From NCBI GenBank assembly GCA_020746105.1, contig CM036619.1, positions 72,281,635 through 72,345,634 of the forward strand: a stretch of DNA of 64,000 nucleotides, in the 5' to 3' direction. The notes under the pieces are model-generated. The model did no database searches. It saw only the letters and a list, made by a program, of their open reading frames with translations, and was not told the DNA's origin. This DNA comes from Trogon surrucura. Its lineage: Eukaryota; Chordata; Aves; Trogoniformes; Trogonidae. Shown here one piece after another: positions 37,031-49,283 of the stretch. The position numbers and the translations under genes are program-made. Position 1 is the stretch's first letter. Every line of letters begins with the position of its first letter.

Positions 37031-40000
37031 CACTGGAACTGAGGAATCTGTGATTCTAGTACTCCCATTTGCCTGCTTGCTTCTGGCTGCCAAAGCTGCT
37101 AAGTGTAAACAACGTTGAGCTGTCCAGGTTTGTAAGTAGACTTCGCCTCTGGCCTTCTTCACTCTGCAAACTCTTCACTTGAAGACCTCTGCTATAAGGA
37201 GTCTTATCTTTGTCGTCTGCTGAAACCAAAACAGTTCTTTTTCTCCCCTACTTTATGTAAATTAGCTCCTCGAAAACCACATTCCTAAGTACTTTTCCTT
37301 ATGTTATACTGAACTATTAATTGACTGTTCCCTAAAAATTAGCTAACTGTGATGACAAGAACACTTGGTAAGGGGGAGCGTGTCCTTGTGATGCCATACA
37401 CTGGCAATTGTGGCATTTTGTCTGCATTTGTAGGCTCACAGAGGTTATCTCTGTCTCCTGGGTGCAGGGAGGTTCATGTGGCTGATGGTACTTGTGGGAT
37501 AGCTTGTGAATGCACTTGACAGGTAACACCTGAGCTGACAGTTTTGGATGCTGCAACTCATTCCCAAAGAGCCTGACTCCTGCAGGCTATGGAGAAATCT
37601 TTGTTAAGGGATGCTGCAACCTGGAGGAGAGGAGTAATACTTAGGAGCCATTAAAGCTGAAGGACTGGAGGTCTGAGCTCTGCTCTGAAGTTGGTGGCAC
37701 AAATCTGTCCAGTCCTAAACATGAAGTGTGGGTCTCTCTCACTCAATTCACAGAGAGAGGACACAGGGATGCCCAGAAACTTGCCACAGGAGCCACACTG
37801 CCCTTTGCCTGCTGCAGCGTGCAGATAGGACATGTGCAGGCAGCCTGGCTATGCCTGTGTCACATGTTACAGCACGGTGTCGGCAGCAAGTTGCACGTTC
37901 TTCTGTGGCAGGGGTGCAGGAAAGCAGCACTGCAGCTGGCCTGGAAGGAAGCTCTGGCCTCTGCCCTTTGACAGGGAGAAGGAGAAGTTTCCAACAGCTT
38001 GCTGACCAAGCTGACCGCTGTCCCGGCATCCCTCTGTAGCTGTTCTCCTCTCATAGCATAAGGCAGAGGAGGGAAGAGCGAAGGGGATACACTGAGTCTG
38101 CTGTTGTGGAATGCAATTTCTCTGTCACCGGGGAATGCAATTTCCTGGTTCTTTCTGTACTCATCAGGCACAGATTATTTCTGCCTTCAGCTTTAATGAA
38201 GAAACGATGTCAAGAGACAGCAGTGGCAAACCCAATCTAGCATCATCACCGTACAGGTGCAGGCAAAACCGGTTATATTTCCATGCTGGTATTTAACTAA
38301 GCGAGGTCCTTTCAGAATGAAGGCAGTGTGACCAAGCAGCAAGTTCACCATTTAAAGTGAAAATCAACACTTTCCGGCAGTGAAGTAGATCATTAAACAT
38401 TTTATTGCATGAGCCAGCATCACTTTTTTTTTTTAAAAAAAAAAGGTGTTGGGATGTTCAGCCAAATGAGCAATTCAGTTGGCTTAACTTTCCTGACCGC
38501 TTTCTAATTTGGTTTTAATGAAGATATAATTAAGAGGTAGTGTCAGTGGAGCAGAACATTGTCACAGGATAATGGTCTCCTGCTGCTGCATAAATGGTAA
38601 ATGCAGTAAATACAGAAGGAAAGCCAGAATGTTTATTTTCAAAGCAGGAGGCATTGATCCTGCGACACTCTTCTGTTTTGATACCTTTATTTCCATTTTG
38701 TCAGAAGAATGAGAGGCTGCAGATTGAATCCATTTTGGCCTGCTTTTTGGGAGGAGGAGGAAAAACTGGGAAAAGCTGTGCCACAGTGGGAACGAGCTGC
38801 TTCTGTTGGCAGCTCGTGGGTTAGACTTGCAATTGCTCATTTTAACCTCATTGTCCGATGGCATTCGTGCTGCCTTAGCAAATGCAGCAATTGAGCACCT
38901 CAGTCAATCGGTGCTACAGAATAACTTAGCCATGATAGTAGCATTTATGAAAGCCATCCTCCTTTTATAAACCATCTTTTTAATTTTTTGACTGGCTGGA
39001 GCTTATGAAGTTCATATTTTCTGGTGAATAATGCCTGTCTTCCAGCATTGCAGTAGCAGAAATAAGGTTTTTTATGTTCTAGTACGTATCATTCACCTCT
39101 ATTGCAACTCAGGCTGCAAAATTTTTTCCACTCTGAACTTCAGTTCCCATTTTTAAGTTTGGCAAAACATGTTTTGGGAGAAATTCTCTTCTTTTAAGCC
39201 AAGTAATAGCTTTAACTGTCTTTTGCGCTATGAAGGTTGACAAGATATACTATCTCCTAAAGCTAAGACTGTTTTTTCAAGCAGAAAACTGCATGAAATA
39301 ACTGCAAATAAGACTTATGCTAAAATCTTGGAAGTTAAAACTTCCTGTGAAATTAGTACTTGCTGAAGAGAACTACCTTTGTTCTGTCTGAAATATTTGG
39401 TGTTTTGAATTTGCAAACCATAAATTTAGAGCACACAGAGTAAATCTGAAATCTTTCAGGACACCCAAGGAATAACACCTCTTATAAGTGCTCTTCATCA
39501 AAGCTCTCAAAGCATTTTATGCTGATCAGAATGAAGGCTAGCCAGATACGTGTTCATTAAAAAAATCCAGGCCTCTTACATTTCCATCTTGAAGCACAAG
39601 CAAATCCGGCCTTTCAAAAATGCTAATAAAAAACAAGAGACAATTAACACACCATACGTTAAGCACATACAAGCTGAGGGAGATTTGCCTTCAAGCCCAG
39701 AGTAAGCCTTGTATTTGAACATGCCTTAACTACTGCATTGCTCGCAGCCATTTTGCTCTTGTGTACAGAGATGTTCACACTGACAGGGATGACACTGGCC
39801 CCATGGGTTTGTGTCCAAGCAGTTGACTGGAAGATGGAAGTTGCACTTCCCAGTCCTTCTTTTTGGCCCATACAAGTTTGAGCTGGGTATGTCATCTTCT
39901 GCAAGAGGATGTGCTGCACCTTCATCTGTCCCACTGACATTGCTCTTCATCTGCTTCTCCTTTGTGAAGTACAGCATTTATCAACTCCTTGTTGCCTTGC

Positions 40001-43000
40001 ATGAAGCACCAGGCAGTTGTTTTTCATTTTTTTCCTCTACAGCTGGGGTAAAGCACTTTCTCTGATGAAATGGGACATCTCCCTCTGGACCAGAGAAACT
40101 TGCCTGCCACACAGAAATTGTTATGACAGATACATTCCTGGGAAAGGCTTGTTTTGTCATATCACCATTTTACAGTCAGAAGAAATTATTTTACCAACCA
40201 GCCAACCCTCAAGTCAGTGTCTTAGCATCATCTTCTCAGACAGGAAAGACAAGACATCACAAGCTAATGTGAAACTAGTGGCAGAGCTGGGCGTAAGACA
40301 TGAGTGCTCAGTGTCTTGTGCTCTCAACACATTGGTTTACCCTTTACTGTAGAAAGAAATTGCAGTATTAAAAGCAGCGAGTGTTTTCAGAGATAATGCT
40401 GTGAATCTGAAAGACTACATGAATGTAAGTGTCATGGGGCTGCATTTACATCAGGGTCACCCAGTCAGAATTTGACTTATGGTCTGTCGCACAGTTTTGC
40501 ATCTCTGCTGGCTGTGCCCCTTGCAGTCCCTGTCATTTAACTGTTGATACTGCCAAAGGCTGGAAAAAGTCACGTGCAGGAGTTGTGTTTGTCTGTAAAG
40601 TTATACTCACACAGCCAAAACAGATGTTAGAAAGTGAAAGGGACACAGAGTAACAGGATCACTTTGTCCAGAGGTGGCTTCTGCTGCTAAGACCTGCAAG
40701 ACGGCTTACTCCCTCAAATTGAGGCACTCGTCTACCAGCTCAATTTAAAAGCTCTTGAGAACAGCAGGAAGATATTGTCCAAGTCAGTAGCTCAAAGCTA
40801 GCTATTGACCTGTCTGGAAGCTGCCAGGAGGTCACCTATTTGTTTCCAAGAAAATTCCACATGCAATTTTCCTACAGTGTCAGGAGCCAAAGGAAATACC
40901 GCAGGACTTTCCCATGCTTTCTGGGTGCTCTTTATAACCTTGGGTGAGGAAGACACCTTCAGCCGCAAAACACAAAGTCTGACAGGGTTCTAGAGGGCAC
41001 GGGAGGCCAATATTCCTCCCTTTGAGAACATGTGCATGTTTGCCCAGCTGAGTTCTCCTTGCCCAGCCGAGGGGTATGAGGAGGATGGTAGATCCTGAGA
41101 GAGAAATCTCTGCCTGAGGGATGGTGCAAGTAGTAGGAAGGAACCAGTCACTGCAATGCAAAGTGCACCTGAGGTTCTTCTCCCACTTTTCTCAGGCCAC
41201 TGCAGAGAGGTGGCCATGGCATACCTGGGGCAGCTGTGGTGGCCCTAGTGCTGTGGGCACCGCAAGAGGTCTGACAGCTCAGAGAAGTGAGGAAATGGCC
41301 AGCGAGGCTGCCTGGGTTGTCCTCAGCCACCCAGGCAAACCCTGAGGCTGTGGCAGGGGCAGCAGCAGCCCCGCAGCATTGGCTTTAGCACAAGCAGCAA
41401 GGGGCCAGCTCCTTTGCCTGGTCCCTAAAGCAGTGTGCCTTTGGGGTGTGCTCTCTGCTTCATTACACCACCAAAATTTGTCACCAAAACAGATTTATGG
41501 GACTGTCTGCTGAAAAGTAAAGCTGGAGGGGGAAGAGCAAGGAGCAACACCTTTCCCTTTAAATGAATAAGAAACTCTCAAGACTTCCTGTCACTCTGTG
41601 GAGCATTTCACTTTTCAGTGAACAACGCTATAAATTTCATCTATTGGTAGAAGTAAAGATGTTTTACGGTTGTCTGGACTGAGCTGTGATTGACTTAAAG
41701 TCTAACAAATCATTCCTTTGCTCTCCTCCCACTGGCCTTTCAACCATGCTACACACAGCACCTGCTCTTTCTTTAAAGACAACCAGGGTGGGAGGGAACA
41801 GCTGTCACCAGCACCTAATGAATGATTTTTGAACTATTTCCCTCTGCTTAGCTGTAAGGACACGAGGAAAACAAGCAGAGTAGAAATCCGCTGGCAAAAA
41901 GCAAGTGGAGCTGTTCTCCTGAGCATCACGCCTGCTCCGTTGGGAGACAGACTGCTCCAGGGGAAGCTGAAGCAGCTTCCTCAGTAAGGTGTAGGGTGCT
42001 AGAGGACAGGACAAGGAGTCAATGGGAGCCTCGTCATGAAGGGTTTTTTGACGAAAGGTGTTATGCAACACTGCGTGTTGTGGTGGAGGGGACACGGTGG
42101 AGTATTTCCAGCAAGAGATGGTGCATCTGTACCAAATCAATATGCACACTGTTTTCTCTGTTGGAATATTGTTGTTGTCCTTTATTACATTAAAGGGTAA
42201 CATCTTTATCTCATGGTGATTTGGGTGGGATGTGACATTGCCTAATGTAAAAGGGGCCTGTAATATCAAGGAGACAACCGTGAAATAACACATTACACAC
42301 TGAATTGAACAGCAGGCTCATTTACATTCCTTTAATTTGGAAATGTGAACATTCAGAAACCCTCTTCTCCACTTGCATTCCCTTATTTGGGAAACATGTA
42401 AATTACATTTATGATAATTTAGTGTTTAACTGATACAAGCAATGCAAATTTCAGAAGCAAACGTTTCGAAATAGGCGGGAGCTGTGCCAGCTTCCTTTGC
42501 AAATGCGTGTGGTAAAGGCCACCTCTGTACACGACTCCAAACACAGCGTTTCCAGCTTCCGGACCTGCACTTGCAAACGCTTGTAAGGCTGCTGGGATGG
42601 CTGGGGTGAGGCTTGTAGGGCTAGACCTTTTGTCCCAATGGTGGTGTAGGCTTATCACGTGTGGCAGATGGATTTAATTAGTAAACTGGGAGTATCTCTT
42701 CTGTTGTGCGCAGAGTCATTTCTTGCAGCATGTGAGATCCCAGAATCGCAGATGAAAGCAACAGCAAAGGGCCTTTCGAGCTGTGCTTGAACGATGCTGA
42801 TAGGCCTCTCCTACGGTAATCCCACTGCTACGTTTTCCACTCTTGCCTTGGAAACCTTCTACCAATAGTGACTCTCATTCAGTTGCTCACCAGGCAGCTT
42901 CTTCTGTTGCCTGAGTAATGGCCCTTATTATTAAGTCATTTCTCTTGTATCTAAATGGGATTTCTCCACTTTTAATTTGAGATCTTCTGCTGCATGGAAG

Positions 43001-43150
43001 ACCCATCCTAACGTCACACAAATACTAGCACTTGTCATGGTGCTAACTGGTGTTCCCTCCTACCCTCCAAACCGCTTTCCATCATGCAGTTGCCTTCACC
43101 ATTCCCGCTACCCCTCCTGAAGTCAGCTGGCACTTTTCAGTGTCCTTTTC
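37031..43150. other. unique sequence, some of it resembling conserved non-coding DNA
   Basis: No gene is recognised. It includes a T11A10 junction at 38,424-38,444. AT-rich, repeat-free segments at about 38,450-38,560 and 42,300-42,440 have the look of conserved non-coding elements, with TAATT-rich and CATTCC-type motifs, but this cannot be tested from one sequence. Minus-strand frames such as 41,805-42,293 are unremarkable. Confidence 0.5.
38424..38444. repeat. T11A10 palindromic junction
   Basis: Eleven Ts followed directly by ten As, flanked by CAC on the left and GGTG on the right, making a nearly self-complementary segment. Length may vary between individuals. Confidence 0.9.
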
Positions 43151-43179
43151 AGAAAGTGAGGCTTAAAAATGCATGCTGT

Positions 43180-43480
43180 GCTCTGGCTCCATCCTCATCC
43201 AGGCTGCATAACGCGGCACTCATCACTCCCTTTCTGTCACACAACAGAACCCTCTTTAGTCTGTACGCCCTGAGACAGCGATTGCTCTCCCAACCGTGTG
43301 AGCTCTTATGCTCTTCATTACCCACTACAGCCCCAAGGTCTTTTACCATATTAATGCTTTCTAAATACCTGTGTTGATTGTTGTTATTTCTCTCTAGGTG
43401 CATTACTGTCACATCCATCAGTATTAAATAAGTTTTATTTTGTCGACATCTTCCCATGACTCAAAACCTGCCAGTTAATT
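43180..43480 (-). mobile_element. probable ancient CR1/L3-like LINE remnant
   Basis: On the plus strand the segment CTCTAGGTGCATTACTGTCA (43,393-43,412), followed by a decayed TCAGTATTAAAT block and TTTTATTTTGT, matches the order of the reptile CR1/L3 region. That region encodes the residues before the 'HLG(R/K)N' motif. A minus-strand reading at 43,149-43,457 gives VMHLERNNNNQHRYLESINMVKDLGAVV, which parallels the CR1 block [29 protein letters not shown] seen in the copy at 23.4-23.7 kb. Similarity outside this block is weak, and the limits are rough. It is much more decayed than the avian CR1 copies in this window. Confidence 0.6.
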
Positions 43481-45291
43481 CTGCAATGGGGATTTACTAG
43501 CACTTTTCATTTATTCATTTAGTATTTTATTGCTTTCAGTACTAGCAAAGTTAAACACAGCATTGCTTCATATAAATGAAATGCCCAGAATACAGAAGGG
43601 AATAAAAATATTTGGATAAATAATTGAAAGCAGGATTTTACTTTTTCAGAAAAGCAAGAAAAATGTAGTCTTTTCTCATGAAATACAAAATTTGTATTTA
43701 AAATTTTTCCCCTTGCCCAAACCTGAAACAAAGAGAGAAGAAGATAGTATCTGCTTTAAGAAAAGGTCGGAAATCTTTGTCAAATCTAAACTTTTATGTG
43801 AGCACTTTCATCCAAGCTATACAGGCTTTGGGGGCAGAGGTGTTCTGAGTAATTCTGACAAGGGCTGTGAGGAGGCAATACCTGTCTTTTTTTTTAGGCT
43901 CTTTCACAGAAGGGACAGTACAGAAATCATTGCTCTAAATAACTCTTCATCCCCTTTCAGGAGAGCTCTGAGATATTTGCCTAAAGTTCTTCAGGAGCTG
44001 TGGCTCAGTAGACTTCCACGTGTCATTGCTGTGTAGAGAATGGACTAAAGAAAGGACATGCTGCAGAGCCTCAGTCAACAGCAATCCCTTGAGCAAAATT
44101 TTCTTTAAAAAAAAACCCCACAAAACAAAAATAAGAAAAAAAACCCCTTCCCCAAATACGTCTGAAAAGCAGAAATATTAGTATACTCATTTCTTGACAT
44201 TGTCTTTGATATATTTATGTGTAATTTTCTATAGAAACTTGCTCAGATCAAAGAGAAAGGACAAGTTTAGGACAATCCCATCTATAATAGGAAAGACACA
44301 ATTAAATAAAAGTCTTGTTAAATGAAGAAGCATCTCATTGCTCAGAGACCCAAGACAATGGGCTGAGCTCAGAGGAGCAAACGAGGATCTCATGCCCACT
44401 CAGCTATACTCACGTTACAAATCACCTCTCATGCTCTGTGCATGGAGCCCTGTCTAAACAAGTACCTGCCACTGCATGAAGGTGGCAGAAGCTCTGGGCA
44501 TATGTTGTCGGTCAGAGGCTGCTGGTGCTTCTGAAACGGCACGAGTCTATGACTGCTGTTTGGCACTAAAATAATCCTGCCTTTTTGGTTTTTTTTTAAT
44601 GGAGATCCAGAGATAACACCATTTGACATTCTCTGTGGATGGCTGAATCGCAGATGCCATTACCAGCTCCTGGCAAATATTCTGAAGTTTTGTTAACCTT
44701 CCTAGTAAGTCTGCCTTGTATCTGTGTTGCTCATTCCCAAGAGAGTTGAGGAACATTGGTTTAGGTTATCCCTGAGGCAAAGATGGGTTCAGGAGGAGAG
44801 CCCAAACAGGACTCCTTGATTAGGTGAGATTTGCTCTGACAGATTCATTTACAGTAATTGCATCTGCACACCTGATTTAGGGCTCCTCAGCAGACAGTCA
44901 TGGAAGCTGATTTCTTTGAAAGTAAATACCCAGCAGCCAGGACTGTAACAGATGTTGCGAATGGGACCAGTAATTCACTTAACTGTGTCTCAAAACCCCT
45001 CCTTTCTATACATTTCTCCCCAACATTCTCCTGGGCAATCACTAGCCCTGCTAAATTTGTGATTCTCATTTAATTCCCTGACATATTCTTATTTTTAAGG
45101 CTTTATTTTCAGCTAGTGAAGTACAAGAAATTGCTTCTGGCCTCAAGCCTTGCTTTCCAGAGAGGTGACAAGAGACTCCACTCCCGGCAACTTAAAGGCA
45201 ATGCTTTCTGCTTTGGCGTGAACAGCTCTGAGGGTGTTTCTGAGCCCGCCTGGTCCGTGCTCTCAGTGGATGCAAATCTTTTCCTGCTCTG
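43481..45291. other. unique sequence with an A/C-rich tract
   Basis: No gene is recognised. An A/C tract lies at 44,107-44,148 and T-runs near 43,888 and 44,590. Nothing else is evident. Confidence 0.6.
44107..44148. repeat. A/C-rich low-complexity tract
   Basis: Alternating A-runs and CCCC groups (AAAACCCC-like), similar in composition to the tract near 6.0 kb. Confidence 0.85.
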
Positions 45292-45305
45292 CCAGCAGAG
45301 GGCAC
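45292..45305 (+). promoter_or_regulatory. candidate CTCF binding site
   Basis: CCAGCAGAGGGCAC matches the 14-bp vertebrate CTCF core consensus CCASYAGRKGGCRS at every position. With eight fixed and six two-fold positions, about 0.03 matches would be expected by chance on both strands of a window this size, assuming equal base frequencies. It lies in a GC-richer, repeat-free segment. A second, weaker match in the same orientation (CAGGGGGCAC, with CACC in place of the CCAS half) sits at about 45,832. CTCF binds such sites to set chromatin loop and domain boundaries. Occupancy cannot be seen from sequence. Confidence 0.5.
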
Positions 45306-47046
45306 AGTGCTTTGACCAAGCCCTCATGATGAAGAAGTAACTTTCTTTGAGATGAAAGGCTTTGATTTAAGCACAATCAACATATCCCTCCACCCTAGGG
45401 CTTCTTAATTTATTTCTGCCTGCAAAGCCACTCCCCAGCAAGCAGTTAGTTACAGTGTGAATAAACCGCCTGCAAGAAAGAAGTGGAGCCCAGCTCTCCT
45501 GCGCCAGAGATGGGGAGGGCAAGCAGGACCTGTGCCGAGACCAAGCACCCTGGGACAGCCTGTGGCGCGGTGGAGAATCATCTCTTCTCCGTAGCAGGTC
45601 AGACCATGATGGGGATGCATGGGCAGCTGGTGAGGCTCCACTGAGGGGTGTCCCCGTGCCACAACCCCCTGTCATCACAGCCTGCAAGCTGTCAGCAAGC
45701 TGTTGGTTACATTTGGCTTCTCCTCAGATTTGGAAACTTCTTCCCCATTTGTCTTACATCAGTGGCTTCCCTGGGCAGGAGGATAAGGCTGCAGATGTTC
45801 AGGGCTGGGAACAGCCCCAGCAGGAGTCACCCAGGGGGCACCGGTGAATCCTTTACAGACATGGTCGCACAGCTTGTGGTCATCCAGCCCATGGCATCAC
45901 TTGGGTTACAAGGTAAGTGCTGTGAATGGCACCTCTCAGCAGGGGGGATGTAGATGCACATGTAGATGCCATGCACAAGTAGTTGTTCTTTTCATGGCGT
46001 TACATCAGAAACATTACTGAAATCATTACAAATTATGTCTGCTGTGTAATCTTGTTTTCCTTTACCTAGTCTATAATTACAGCATCACAAAAAAAAAAAA
46101 AAGTGTATTGGATTTTTCTGTCGTGATCTATGTTTAGGGCTTGGCAGGATTCAATTTTAATTTCAGCTTCAATGATAACATTTTGTTACCTGTGTTCTTT
46201 ATTTATAGTTACACACTGCTTATTTATACTGATGTAAATATTTTTTGACTTGTATCCAGGAAAGCACTATTATCATTGACTGGAAGAAAAGCAGTCTATC
46301 TCTTTTGAGTAGCTGGTGTGATTTCAGAGAGATGGGGTCTACAAATTCATCCACCATCACAAAATTTAGCCCTTAATCTAGACAGAAGACAAATGACAAA
46401 CATGTTACAAAACCCTTCATGACAGAGCCTGTTCATGCTCTGTTTTCTTGGAAAACCGCACGAGGTGACAGTATGAATCACAAGTAACATTAAATGTGAG
46501 TTTGGACAAGCTAGAAAATGCTCTTTTTTCCTTGGAAGAAGGAGAAATATATTGTGCTATTAAAACCAGAGTTGAGCTGAGAATAAGAAAGATTGTGTTA
46601 AGTACTTTGTGCATTTAGATAACCCAGCAGATCCCATATGGAACATGACCAAGTGTTAGAAGAAAGATCACTAATTGAGTAATACGCCTACTGGAAACAG
46701 AATCCACAACAGCTTAGAGAAAACAGACAAAAAGTTATCCTGTTGTTAGGTAAGTAAGGGGATGTCAGTGCTGGAGCATTATTTCAGAGACAAAGCAGCA
46801 GGGAACTGAGAACAGCCATGGGTCTGGCATTTCAGCATCCAAACCCCTGGTACCCCAGGACCCCAGTACCAATCAGCTGACACCCAAAGAGTGGAAAAAG
46901 CTTCCTGAATCAAGGCTGCTTGCTCGAGGAAGAGAGCAAAGCTCTCTCTGAAAGCTGAGAACACGTCAAAATTTTCATGTGTGAAGGGAATGGATTAATT
47001 TTAAAAGAATGTATAATAACAAAAAATAATTAGTCCTTACATGCAG
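45306..47046. other. unique sequence, poly(A) tract
   Basis: No gene is recognised. A 14-bp A-run lies at 46,089-46,102. The region 45,480-45,900 is relatively GC-rich but shows no CpG-island character that I can see. Confidence 0.6.
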
Positions 47047-47051
47047 GAAAC

Positions 47052-47550
47052 ATGGGAGTTACTGGTTCAGAGCCGCAGAGTGGAGGAATGGGAGATGACT
47101 GCTCCCATCTTGATGCTGATATTTTTTTGCAAAATTATTTGGCAGAGCAAATCAAAAAAGCCAAGGCTATAACTATTTTTTGCTGCCACCTTAATGATCC
47201 TAAGTGCTCTGAGGAAATTGCTACTAAGTGTTTTTCCCAAAGTGTTTGTGGAACTGGCCTTGAGATTTATTGTAAGAAAATAGTAAGAAAAATAACAGAG
47301 AGTAAGAAAATAACAGATATTGATGAACATTTTCACAAAGCTAATGTATCATCAGAGAATTTACAAGTCCTAATGGGCACTAAACTTGAAAAGTACGATT
47401 TTAATTCCATTCAGGAGAGTATTTAAATCTTAAAGAAAATTACTGACTATCTAAGTAAAGGATCTAAAGTACAATTGTCAGAGCTGAAACATCCTTTACC
47501 TCCCCAAATAAAACCAAACAAGTCCATCAATCTCAAGGTTTTTGTTCAAT
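47052..47550 (+). pseudogene. unidentified reading frame, possible pseudogene or exon
   Basis: A 124-residue open frame runs from ATG at 47,052 to a stop at 47,424-47,426. The same frame then stays open for about 40 more codons, to about 47,550. The translation is Lys/Ile/Ser-rich with a start-proximal stretch DADIFLQNYLAEQIKKAKAI, a cysteine-containing segment (FCCHLNDPKCSEEIATKCF) and a Lys-rich middle. After the stop comes ILKKITDYLSKGSKVQLSEL. It looks like helical intracellular protein, not translated non-coding DNA. I do not recognise the family, and no signal peptide or membrane segment is evident. A TGCAG five bases before the ATG could be a splice acceptor, and no poly(A) tail or target duplication was found to show retroposition. 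In AT-rich DNA of this kind one or two frames this long are expected by chance per window, so the call is tentative. Confidence 0.3.
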
Positions 47551-49272
47551 AGTCCATTGCCAGGAACTGTTTTCAAATTGAGATGAAGGGAAAAAACAAC
47601 AACAATCCTAAATATATCATTAAAAACTCTGTGTAGTAAATAAGACAGACATCAGAGCAGCTTAGGGCCCTTGATCTATGCCACAGCTGCAGCACGAGAG
47701 AATAGAGTGCTCCAGGACTCGTATAACAAGATGTTACGTTTATCCATAATGAACAGCTCTATATCAAGTCAGAGGAGAAAGCAGTCGTCCAAACCTTCCT
47801 TGCTTTACAGGATTGTTGGGAATACGTTTTTGATCAAGCTCAGTTCTTGGATGGGCCCAAGTGAACAAGATTTTTTGGTCTTCCTTGGAATGTGGTGCAC
47901 CTCGCAGGGGGAGGGAGGGAGAGAGGAGTTGTGAGCTGAGGGAAGCAGGCAGGATGCATCAGTTTGACGAGATGGTTCTCTCGACAACAGCTGCTCTTTT
48001 AGCATCATGTACATGGGTGAATAAGTACGGAAGCGTGTGAAGATCTGGGGAAACAAACCATGGTTTCTGAATAAGCTCGTTCTCCCAGCATGTACTCTGC
48101 AGTGTCTTGACATCAGTTCACCTTCGATGATGCAACATTGGCAGCGATCCTTAGGAAAGCATCTGTCAGCCTTGGTAAGTAAATGAGTAGCAGCTGGGAA
48201 AAAAAATGGAGTTCATGTGGGGACAGAGGCATTGAAGGGCTTTCTGAGCTATTGATTTTTGCATGTGCTCAAGGGAGCACAATGGGGAAGCAGATTTTGT
48301 GTCAGCTCGGGTTACCCAGAAATTTCTACAATTTGCCATCCAACCCAGTTGCTAGCTTGACTGAACCTGGTTAACACTGCTTAGTAACCAGCACAAATGA
48401 TCTTTGAAGAAAATTATCAAACATTTGAGAAAAAAAACACCTCCAAACCCTTGCCAATGGGACTTGTATCTTAAGTCGCTACACAAAACATTTTGTGTGA
48501 ATACTGAGGCATATAATGGGAGAAAACAAGCGGCAAGTGTAGGCTGGGATGGCACTTGCCCAGTTACGTGGCCCATTCTACAGGTCTGCGTCATGTGCCA
48601 GTGGGGTGCTGGGATTGCTCTTGCCCAGTTTTTCCTCTCTGCATGGCGGGATCTCTGGCACCCTGAGCCATGCAGACATCGGGTGAGCAAGAGGATACAC
48701 CTCCCGTATTCTCTATCACTCATACCCCACAGCGTTTTTGCTCCACTCCAACCTCCTCCTGCTCATACAGGCATTGCAGTCATTTTAATTTTGCAAGAAC
48801 ACCCATGGTGTTAAGATGTATTTCCAAGCCCCTGTATTCCTTGGATTCACTATGTCTTTCCTTGCAAGCACACAGATTGCGTTTGCTTTAGGACTGTACC
48901 TGCTTCTGCACATAGTGCTGTGCTCACTCGCTCTTGGACGTCTGTAAGCCAGAGGTCCTCTCAAAATGCTCCATATGGAGGGATAGGGGTGCAAGTCAGC
49001 AGTTAATAGCCCTTTTCACAGATCTCTTTAAGAGACATTTGCACCCAGAGACGGTTCAAAACACAGCTCTGCCTCTCTGTGTGGAGCTCTCTCTGCTGCT
49101 TGCTCAGCTCTAATGACTAGGACCTGATCACTTCAGGTAAGATGAATGCATTGACGAGGATTTTTTGTGTCCTGTTGCTCATGAATCATTGTTCCTGTCA
49201 CACCATAACTGTAATTATTACTTTTCTGGATTGTCTTAGCAGAAGAAGAAAGAAAGCATCAGAAAACAAGGA

Positions 49273-49283
49273 GGGGGGGGGGG
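49273..49283 (+). repeat. mononucleotide G run (G11)
   Basis: Eleven consecutive Gs inside a purine-rich segment (AGAAAACAAGGA before the run). It is a site of possible length error or polymorphism. Confidence 0.95.

Noticed and set aside
41805-42293. 162-codon minus-strand open frame
   Set aside because: Unrecognisable translation, no supporting signals.
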